From assembly GCA_003531585.1 (NCBI GenBank), contig DQFX01000024.1, positions 1 through 19,199 of the forward strand: DNA of 19,199 nucleotides, in the 5' to 3' direction. A program made the translations under genes and the position numbers. The stretch's first letter is position 1. Each line of letters starts with the position of its first letter. Positions 1 through 7,000 of this stretch are shown piece by piece. The notes beneath the pieces are model-generated. The model saw only the letters and a program-made list of their open reading frames with translations. It searched no databases and was not told the DNA's origin. The DNA is from Oscillospiraceae bacterium. GTDB lineage: Bacteria; Bacillota; Clostridia; Oscillospirales; Ruminococcaceae.

Positions 1-8
1 ATACTTTT

Positions 9-37
9 ATTATACCATTTTTTGTTTTGCTATGCAA
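9..37 (-). promoter_or_regulatory. Minus-strand sigma-A-type promoter leaving the window
   Basis: Read on the minus strand, TTGCAT (32-37) is followed after 17 bp by TATAAT (9-14), and TGG directly before it gives an extended -10. It would drive a gene to the left of the window, divergent from the LytTR-PAS gene. It is called from sequence match alone. Confidence 0.45.
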
Positions 38-73
38 CCGGTTTGTTTACTAATCGTGCTTAATTTCTAATTT

Positions 74-808
74 GTGGACTTTGTGCGGTGTTGCCCTATG
101 AATAAGCAGGATGCGTTTATCCACATTTCGGACGGAAGCGTGCTCAAGACGCGCATGACATTTGCTAAGATACAGCATACGCTCAGCGCAAATTTTATAA
201 GAATAACCCGCGGGTGCCTTGTTTCGGCAATGGCTATCCACAGCGTAGGCAAGCTTATTACTCTGTCAAACGGCGAATCGCTGGAATATGCCACGCAGCA
301 CCGCAGGGAGATATTGGAGAAATTCCATGCGAAACAGCATTCGATCATAGATTTGCTTGCCGACAACGACAATCCCACTGATATCGAGGAATACCATCAG
401 CACTACAAATGCTTTGACAACATTCCCATTGCGTTCACCGACATCGAAATGATATTCAACGAAGAAAGTCAGGCGGTGGACTGGATATTCCGCTATGGAA
501 ACGAAGCGCTTGCCAGGCTGGAGGAATGTCCGCTGGATGTACTTATCGGCAACACATTCGGAAGCATTTTTCCCAACATGGATTCAAAATGGCTGCGCAG
601 CTACGAGCATTCCGTGCTGTATGGCGAGACTCTTGAAATAGTCGATTACAGCCCGGAGGTAGACAAATACCTGCGGATAGTCTGCTTCCCTACGTTCAGG
701 GGACACTGCGGCTGCCTTCTGTTCGATATATCGGAAACGAATTTCTCGGTAGAAAAGACAGTCGGCGAAAAAGCAATAATGATGTATCTGAAAAAGCTGA
801 TGGAATAA
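74..808 (+). CDS. LytTR-type DNA-binding protein with C-terminal PAS-like domain
   Basis: Putative cytoplasmic transcription regulator of 244 aa. Residues about 2-95 look like a LytTR DNA-binding domain: an 'FIHISDG' strand, then 'FIRITRGCLVSAMAIHSV' and 'LSNGESLEY', the usual order in AgrA/LytR-like proteins. Residues about 115-225 (from 'IPIAFTDIEMIF' to 'GCLLFDIS') look like a PAS sensor fold, a reversed order compared with response regulators. There is no receiver domain or membrane segment. The start is uncertain. GTG at 74 lies two codons after an in-frame TAA (68-70), has no clear Shine-Dalgarno, and leaves almost nothing before the first LytTR strand. ATG at 98 is the alternative but would cut into the domain. 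The N-terminus may therefore be truncated. It lies 190 bp before a dockerin gene whose promoter carries LytTR-like repeats, which suggests that gene as a target. The ligand of the PAS domain is unknown. Confidence 0.72.
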   Translation: MDFVRCCPMNKQDAFIHISDGSVLKTRMTFAKIQHTLSANFIRITRGCLVSAMAIHSVGKLITLSNGESLEYATQHRREILEKFHAKQHSIIDLLADNDNPTDIEEYHQHYKCFDNIPIAFTDIEMIFNEESQAVDWIFRYGNEALARLEECPLDVLIGNTFGSIFPNMDSKWLRSYEHSVLYGETLEIVDYSPEVDKYLRIVCFPTFRGHCGCLLFDISETNFSVEKTVGEKAIMMYLKKLME

Positions 809-849
809 AATGTGTTAGCTGTACAGAATTGTCCAAGCAAAAGCGCAAA

Positions 850-899
850 CATGGAACGAACGGGTTTTCGTTTCATGTTCGTGCATTATTCGTTACATG
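850..899 (+). promoter_or_regulatory. Candidate LytTR operator: 11-bp repeats with 22-bp period
   Basis: TTCGTTTCATG (867-877) and TTCGTTACATG (889-899) match at 10 of 11 positions and begin exactly 22 bp apart, two helical turns. An inverted copy, CATGGAACGAA (850-860), matches the reverse complement of the first with one difference. The last repeat ends 25 bp before a -35 box. LytTR regulators are known to bind short direct repeats on one DNA face just upstream of the -35, and a LytTR gene lies immediately upstream. The inverted copy and the first direct copy also form a 12-bp hairpin (848-859/868-879), but no T-run follows, so a terminator is less likely. Confidence 0.6.
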
Positions 900-924
900 C
901 TTAGTGCTATTGGTTCCAGGTATA

Positions 925-953
925 TTGACAAATCCAAAAAGTAAATGTATAAT
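925..953 (+). promoter_or_regulatory. Consensus promoter of the first dockerin gene
   Basis: TTGACA (925-930), a 17-bp spacer and TATAAT (948-953) match the sigma-A consensus exactly. Transcription should start near 960, giving an untranslated leader of about 38 nt. The ribosome binding site AGGAGG (987-992) stands 5 nt before the ATG at 998. Confidence 0.85.
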
Positions 954-997
954 ATAAAAGGTACGGATAACAGACATTAATACACTAGGAGGGTATA

Positions 998-3589
998 ATG
1001 AAACTTAAACCATCAGTGAAATGGGCGATAGCCGCCGCAGCTACCGTTACAACGGTAACGGTGAGCATGGGCGTGATAGCAAGCGCTTACCCCTATGACC
1101 AGGGCGTCACTTCCGGAGACGGTTTCGGTATTTTGGGAGACAGTAACGATTCAAAAATCGGATCACGCCGAAATGGCTATGATTTTGAATTTACGGATCA
1201 AAAGCCTGCGCTGGAGCAGGTGGCAAAATTTGCACTGAGCGTTGATATACCTGCGCAGGCGACCATCAAATTCGGCGGGTATAATAAAGACGGCAGCAGA
1301 AATGAATTCGGTTCCTTCTCGGAAAGTGGGGGTTATAACGGCGACCTGGAATATACTCTTACTGACGATAATAAAGCCGTCATGGCAAACGGAAAGTTCT
1401 GGATGGAGCTTGAGAAAAACTCATATACAATAATTGAGTTTAAGTCCATAAAGTTCTACGACAAGAACGACCGCTGCATACTCTACGGCTGCGCGAAGCC
1501 TGACCTTAAGTGGGATGCTGATAAAAATGCGTATTACGGTCCCTGGACGTTCTATATGCTTAAAGGTCCCAGACCGGTAATTGCTGCGGGTATCCAGAAT
1601 AGCGACGGCACCTACGCGATGAAGGCAGAAGTCGGGTCAGGCGGTCTGGCGATGTCGACAGTAACAAGCAACGGAGCAGACGCAGGCGCATGCACATTTA
1701 CACTGAGCAACGCCGTACAGACATTCACCAAGAACGGCGCCGCTGTTACCGGTAATCAGCAGATCGCGTTCAATTCAGCCGAGGGCGCGGTCAACAAGTA
1801 CAAATTTGTATGCGGTGCGTCCGTTGCTCTTAATGACGGGGTCAACAAAACTCAAGTTACGCTTTACAGCGTTGACAACGAATTGACCGTAACGCTTGCC
1901 GATAAGTTGAGGGTCGTCACAACTGGCGAGCCTCAGCTCATCGGAGATCTTCCCCCAATAGACAAGGGCGATTTTGAAAGCGCCGAAGATATCCTTGATT
2001 CGTTCAACAATGCCACCCGCGATAAAAGCGTTCCTGTTCCGGACGTTGGAGACGCCTATGTGGACAGCTCCGTTACAGACGATACCGCGCTTTTCAGCAG
2101 GGTTCGGATCCACGGCGCGGACGGCAGCAGGGACGTAATTGCAAAGGTGGTTTACGACAAGGTTCTGGGCTTTGACCCCGCTTCGCACAAGGCGCAGACA
2201 ATCACACTGAAGGCTCGTGTCGAGGCGAATGACATTGAATTCCAGAACGGCCCAGTCGAGTTTGAGAAGGAGATAAATTGCAGCGCCGATTATATCGACA
2301 CCGTTAAAATCAGCAAGCAGCCCAGGACAGACTATGAATACCGCGAGGCTCTTGACCTCTCTGGCGGCGAGCTGACGATCACATACGACAGCGGCCATAC
2401 TGAAATCGTACCCATGACGGACGAAAAGGTTTCTGCAAGCGGATTTTACGGCGCGAACGGAGAGTTCCCCGACAACTCCGAGGTTGAAGTAACTGTTACA
2501 TACACCGCCGAGGAAGGCGTTTACGACCCTGCGCACGAGGGCGGCGCACAGTTCTCGGATACATTTACGGCAAGAATCAAAGAACTTTCTACGCTTGACG
2601 CACCTGTTATCGATCCCAACGGCGGCTCGTTCAGCGAGTCCTGCAAGGTAAGCATTACGGCACAGGAGGGCGCGACGATCTTCTACACCACGGACGGTAC
2701 CGATCCTACGGCGGACAGCAATAAGTACACAGCTCCCTTTACAATTACGGAAGACGCGACCGTAAAGGCAATCGCTATAAAGGAAAACTGCCGCGACAGC
2801 AAGATCGCATCCGCTAAGTTTACCAAGCGTTCCGGCGGCGGCAGCGGTAGTGGCAGCGGCAGCAGCGGTGGCAGCAGTGGTGGCAGCGGCAGCAGACCCA
2901 CACCTTCCACCAATCCCACTATCGGCGGTTCATCAAAGAGCTGGAGCGACATTGCGGCTGACCTTGAAAAGCTCGCAAACGGTTCGGAGGTTACAATTCA
3001 GCTTAACGGAAACACTGCCGTTCCTGTTGAGGTGATCAAGGTAATCGACAACAAGGATCTTAAAGTACACTTTATAGTTGACAGCTCTCGCGGCTGGTTC
3101 GTTAATGGTGCGGAAATAACCGCTCCTGCAGTGGCAGATTTCACCTTCATCAGGACCGCAAGCCAGAAACATGACGGTCTGCGTGGAATTGAGGGCATGC
3201 AGTTCAGGACCAACAACACAGGAGTTCCCACGGGTCTTGAAATCGCGTTCAAATCTGAACACTCAGGCAAGTTTGCGAACCTCTATAACTCCGTTGACGG
3301 CAAGCTAGTATTCGTGACATGCGCTAAACTCGGTGCGGACGGTAAGCTATTCCTTCCGGGCGTCACCGAAAAAGGCGATTACATCGCAATGCTCTGCGAA
3401 TTCAGCGACCTTCCGGGCGATATGTCCAACGACGGCATTCTGAATGCAGTGGACGCAAGCGCGATACTCAAGGATATTGTTGGTCTGGAAAGCGGCGCGA
3501 ACCCGCTTATGGCAGATTTCAACGGTGACGGAAATGTCAACGCTGTGGATGCTTCTTCAATTCTGAAAAAAATAGTTGGTTTGATCTAA
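998..3589 (+). CDS. Secreted multidomain dockerin protein (863 aa)
   Basis: Exported non-catalytic protein, probably attached to a cohesin-bearing scaffold or cell surface. A signal peptide (about residues 1-31, 'VIASA' before the cut) comes first. Residues 32-425 are beta-rich and unrecognised. Residues about 425-531 resemble a Big_3-type Ig-like domain ('VKISKQPRTDYEYREALDLS'). Residues about 533-611 resemble the chitobiase/hexosaminidase C-terminal Ig-like domain ('IFYTTDGTDPT'). A Gly/Ser linker follows (about 612-633), then a module I cannot name (about 648-805), and directly after it a type I-like dockerin (806-863). The dockerin's two calcium loops are 'DMSNDGILNAVD' and 'DFNGDGNVNAVD', each followed by a Leu/Ile-rich helix. 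The module-dockerin cassette recurs in the protein at 4013-8725. No glycoside hydrolase or peptidase signature is visible. The start is well supported by AGGAGG 5 nt upstream. The gene is monocistronic, with its own promoter and terminator. Confidence 0.88.
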   Translation: MKLKPSVKWAIAAAATVTTVTVSMGVIASAYPYDQGVTSGDGFGILGDSNDSKIGSRRNGYDFEFTDQKPALEQVAKFALSVDIPAQATIKFGGYNKDGSRNEFGSFSESGGYNGDLEYTLTDDNKAVMANGKFWMELEKNSYTIIEFKSIKFYDKNDRCILYGCAKPDLKWDADKNAYYGPWTFYMLKGPRPVIAAGIQNSDGTYAMKAEVGSGGLAMSTVTSNGADAGACTFTLSNAVQTFTKNGAAVTGNQQIAFNSAEGAVNKYKFVCGASVALNDGVNKTQVTLYSVDNELTVTLADKLRVVTTGEPQLIGDLPPIDKGDFESAEDILDSFNNATRDKSVPVPDVGDAYVDSSVTDDTALFSRVRIHGADGSRDVIAKVVYDKVLGFDPASHKAQTITLKARVEANDIEFQNGPVEFEKEINCSADYIDTVKISKQPRTDYEYREALDLSGGELTITYDSGHTEIVPMTDEKVSASGFYGANGEFPDNSEVEVTVTYTAEEGVYDPAHEGGAQFSDTFTARIKELSTLDAPVIDPNGGSFSESCKVSITAQEGATIFYTTDGTDPTADSNKYTAPFTITEDATVKAIAIKENCRDSKIASAKFTKRSGGGSGSGSGSSGGSSGGSGSRPTPSTNPTIGGSSKSWSDIAADLEKLANGSEVTIQLNGNTAVPVEVIKVIDNKDLKVHFIVDSSRGWFVNGAEITAPAVADFTFIRTASQKHDGLRGIEGMQFRTNNTGVPTGLEIAFKSEHSGKFANLYNSVDGKLVFVTCAKLGADGKLFLPGVTEKGDYIAMLCEFSDLPGDMSNDGILNAVDASAILKDIVGLESGANPLMADFNGDGNVNAVDASSILKKIVGLI
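2830..2892 (+). repeat. Gly/Ser-coding low-complexity tract
   Basis: A run of GGC, GGT, AGC and AGT codons encodes the flexible linker between the chitobiase-like Ig domain and the shared module-dockerin cassette. Such tracts are slippage-prone and can vary in length between strains. Confidence 0.75.
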
Positions 3590-3598
3590 ATAGCTTTT

Positions 3599-3630
3599 AT
3601 CCTCCCCTGCCAGCGCAGGGGAGGATTTTT
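3599..3630 (+). terminator. Intrinsic terminator after the first dockerin gene
   Basis: A perfect 12-bp stem, AT-CCTCCCCTGC (3599-3610) with GCAGGGGAGG-AT (3615-3626), encloses the tetraloop CAGC and runs into a T-tract. It starts 10 bp after the stop codon at 3587-3589. Confidence 0.9.
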
Positions 3631-3644
3631 CATGTTGATTTCTA

Positions 3645-3827
3645 ATATAAGGAAACCTCTAAAAACCGGTGTGAAAAGCAAAAATGGACAGTATATGCCA
3701 GCTTCTTGAGAAACCCTCCTCGTAAGTCTATAAGCCTTACGAGGAGGTGCAACACGATGTTGCAGAGCGAAGATGGCGCGCACTGCCCATTTTTGCTGAC
3801 ATGAGGTTTTTAGAGGTGACCTTATAT
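3645..3827. mobile_element. MITE-like palindromic element with terminal inverted repeats
   Basis: A non-coding element of about 183 bp in the 423-bp gap between the dockerin genes. The ends are 23-nt inverted repeats with two mismatches. The left arm (3645-3667) reads ATATAAGG, AA, ACCTCTAAAAACC; the right arm (3805-3827) is its reverse complement with TC in place of AA. Inside are a second inverted pair of 16 nt with one mismatch (3677-3692 and 3782-3797, AGCAAAAATGGACAGT), a 12-bp hairpin CCTCCTCGTAAG/CTTACGAGGAGG (3715-3726/3736-3747), and a 7-bp hairpin TGCAACA/TGTTGCA (3748-3764). No transposase or convincing ORF is inside. TATAA occurs at both ends (3646-3650, 3825-3829), but the exact boundary and target duplication are unresolved. 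It could be a non-autonomous element or a structured RNA. No second copy was noticed in the window. Confidence 0.6.
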
Positions 3828-3890
3828 AACATCAAACCGGTACTGCTTTTAACATTCATGAAGCAAATTGCTACAATTAGGAAGAAACCA

Positions 3891-3919
3891 TTGACAAATC
3901 AAAGCTGAAATGGTAATCT
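3891..3919 (+). promoter_or_regulatory. Promoter of the second dockerin gene
   Basis: TTGACA (3891-3896), 17 bp, then TAATCT (3914-3919) preceded by TGG as an extended -10. The ten bases TTGACAAATC at the -35 also occur at the -35 of the first dockerin gene (925-934). No clear copy of the 22-bp-spaced repeats is visible upstream. The leader is about 87 nt and ends with GGGAGG (4000-4005) before the ATG at 4013. Confidence 0.65.
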
Positions 3920-4012
3920 TTTAAAAAAGATAATATAGGCGACCATACAGAAATGTGCATTATTTTTTTCTAAGCTGTATCGTCTGCAGCGTGATCAACG
4001 GGAGGAAAAAGA

Positions 4013-7000
4013 ATGAAACGATTTACCAGTATTTTCACGGCGGTTGCCGTCGTTTTAACTCTGATGATGTCAGTTATGCCGATGACGGTTTTCGCGGCAT
4101 ATAAGCTTACCAAAAATGACGGAAGTGCTATTCCGGCAAGAATAGACGTTGGTGAAAGCTTTAATATCAAGGTTGACGGTGCGAAAGTTTATTTTTATTC
4201 GGATAATAAAGAAGTGGCGACAGTCGGCAAAAAAAACGGCTTGCTTACTGCGGTAGGTCCAGGAAGCGTGAAGATAAAGGGCGTGAATCAGTCCACGGGA
4301 AAGACTATTGCCACAAAAACCATTAACGTTTGTCTGCGTGCGACAAGCGTCACGCCGTCTGAAAGTGAAATATACCTTACAGACATAGGAAGCACTGCGG
4401 AAATTTCCGTGGTTCTGACTCCGTCAAACTCAACGGATATTATCAGATATGTCAGCGACAGCAAGGATGTTGCAACCGTTAACATGAAAACCGGCGTTGT
4501 GACCGCTGAGGGCGAGGGTACTGCAACCATTACGATCTATTCAAAAAGAACTGCCGCCTCATCCGCAGATGATGAGGGAACACTGACAGCCACAGTCAGG
4601 GTGACAGTCGGAAAATTCCTGAGCAGCGTTTCAGCGCGCACAGACCAGACGATAGAGGTAAAGTTCACCCAGGGAGTCAGCAGTCTGACGGCTGACGAAC
4701 TTATTCTGCAGGAGTCTTCTGCGACGAGTTGGATGAAAATCAAATGCGTGACGAAGCTCAGTTCTGACACTTATCTGATACAAGTGGAGCCGAAATATAA
4801 GATGTCGGATAAAAAATACACCCTTACGATGAAGAAAACCGGCAGCAAGCTGGAGTTTAATGGCACGACGAATACCTGCGAACATAACTGGCAGGAGACC
4901 GGAGAGATACCCGCTAACTGCACCGAATGCAGACAGATAATTATGACGTGCAGTCTGTGCCAGCAGCAGAAAAATGTACCCGACGAAACTGTAAAAGCGC
5001 TTGGGCATATCGAAACTAAAATAGTAGTAGTCAGACAGCCGACCTGCACAGTAAATGGCGTTCAGTATTATGTCTGCGATCGCTGTGGGAGAGCCATTGA
5101 TTCATTGATTGAGAAGCTGCCGCACAATTACGTTGAAACCAGTCAGCGTATTCCGGCTACCTGTGTGGAGCCTGAATATATCGTTATGAAGTGCTCCAGC
5201 TGTGACACAATCGAGAAAATCCCGGTTGCAGGCGAACTTAAGGACCACAGTTTCGATGAAAATGGGATATGCACTGTTTGCGGAGTTTACCGTATTTCAA
5301 ATGAAGACGAGCTTTTCAGGTTCTCCGAAGCCGTTAACGGTGGAAAAGTGAATATCAATGCGCTGATGACCGACAATGTAGTATGCACCCGCGCTTGGAC
5401 GCCCATAGGCACATACAAGAACCGCTACATGGGAACATTCGAGGGTCGTGGGCATACAATAAGCGGACTTCACGCTGACACCAGCAATAATGTAGGTCTG
5501 TTTGGCTTCATAGGCTCAGACGGCTCAGTTTCGCAAGTCGGTCTAATTGATTCGTCTGTCACGGGAAAAAATGAGGTCGGCGGTATCGCCGGGCGAAATT
5601 CAGGCACAATAAGCAACTGCTTTTCCATTGTGGAAATTAAGGCAGATTATTACTTCGGCGGTATCTGCGGCACGAATTACGGAACTATCGAAAACTGCTA
5701 CAGCATTGTTAAGATGGAGAGCAAGCCAACCGGCGGCGGAGTATGCGGCAGCAAAACCGACACCAGCAAAATTTCAAACTGCTATTATAACAGCGATATA
5801 TACAGATTTAACAATGGCATCGGCACAGGCGTTTCCACATTTGACATGATATCTGAAAATGCTCTGACGCTGATGAAGCTTGACGATAAGATATGGGACG
5901 TCAAGCCATACGACAGCACGACTTTGTATTTCCCGGGTTTTAAGGACACGTCCGTTTTCCCGGCTTATGAGTATGACGCAAGACTTACTATCGACTGCGC
6001 CGGGACTGAACCGTTTACCGTTGCAAACGTACCGGCATTCACGCTTGACGCGCAGATAAAACTCGGCGAAAGCTTCGGTTATTTCTCGGTACTTTCCGAT
6101 GACAATGCTGATAAGCTGGAACTTTATTCTGACAATGTGAAGCTTTCCGCAGGCGTGACATATGATCCAGACGGTGCTGAAGCCGAAGTCGCCGACAGGT
6201 TTGAACCCGGGGAGCGTTCGTTTGTTGTGAAGTTCACCGGAAATGCACTATTTGACGGAAAGACTGCGGAAAAAACGCTTGTTCTGCGTCCTCTTGAGCT
6301 TACTGCCGCTGACTTTATTTTCAGCGCTCCGATGCTTCCAGTTGAATACAGCGGTATTGCGCATACTGCAAGCGTAGTTCCTGCGGCTGGTGTGACCGGA
6401 GTCGGTAAGATAACGGTGAAGTATTTCGATGAGAACGGCGGCGAAACTCAGCCGATACTACCCGGCGTCTATACTGTAAAAATCGACGTTGAAGCAGGGA
6501 GCGTGTATCCCGCTGTTAATGGGCTTACCGATGAAAGCTGGAAATTCACCATCGGAAAGACGATCATCACAGCAGATGATATCAGATTTACGCCGCCCCC
6601 AGAACTCAGCTACAGCGGCAGCGCAAAGGCGGCTTATGTGACATCAGACCGTCTTCCGGAGGAAGTAAACAAGCTTCTGGAAGTGAAGTACTTTGATGAA
6701 AACAACAACGAAGCCGAGCCGATAACTCCCGGAACCTACACCGTCAGCGTAAGCGTGAATGAATCCGACAACATTGCCGGAACAACTGTTCCGTTTACCT
6801 CCGGTGACTGGAGCTTTACTATCGTTAAGGCGGAAAAAATCATTCCGGATGTAGAACTGCCCTATATATGGACGGACACAGGCTATAAGTCGGTGGAAAT
6901 AAAAGGACTGCCTGACGATACCGGCGACATGGAAGAACCGGTTATTGCGATAGACGACCCAGCAGAGGACGTATTTACTCCGGATTCTGTGTCTTTCAGC

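Noticed and set aside
848..879. Hairpin after the LytTR-PAS gene as a terminator
   Set aside because: The 12-bp stem is real, but no T-run follows. Its arms are copies of the putative operator repeat, which explains the symmetry better.
1775..2536. 253-codon minus-strand open frame inside the first dockerin gene
   Set aside because: It lies opposite a continuous secreted protein that has a signal peptide and dockerin; no start signals are seen.
3586..3783. 65-codon minus-strand open frame in the palindromic element
   Set aside because: It crosses the terminator and the hairpins and has no protein features; the element is non-coding.
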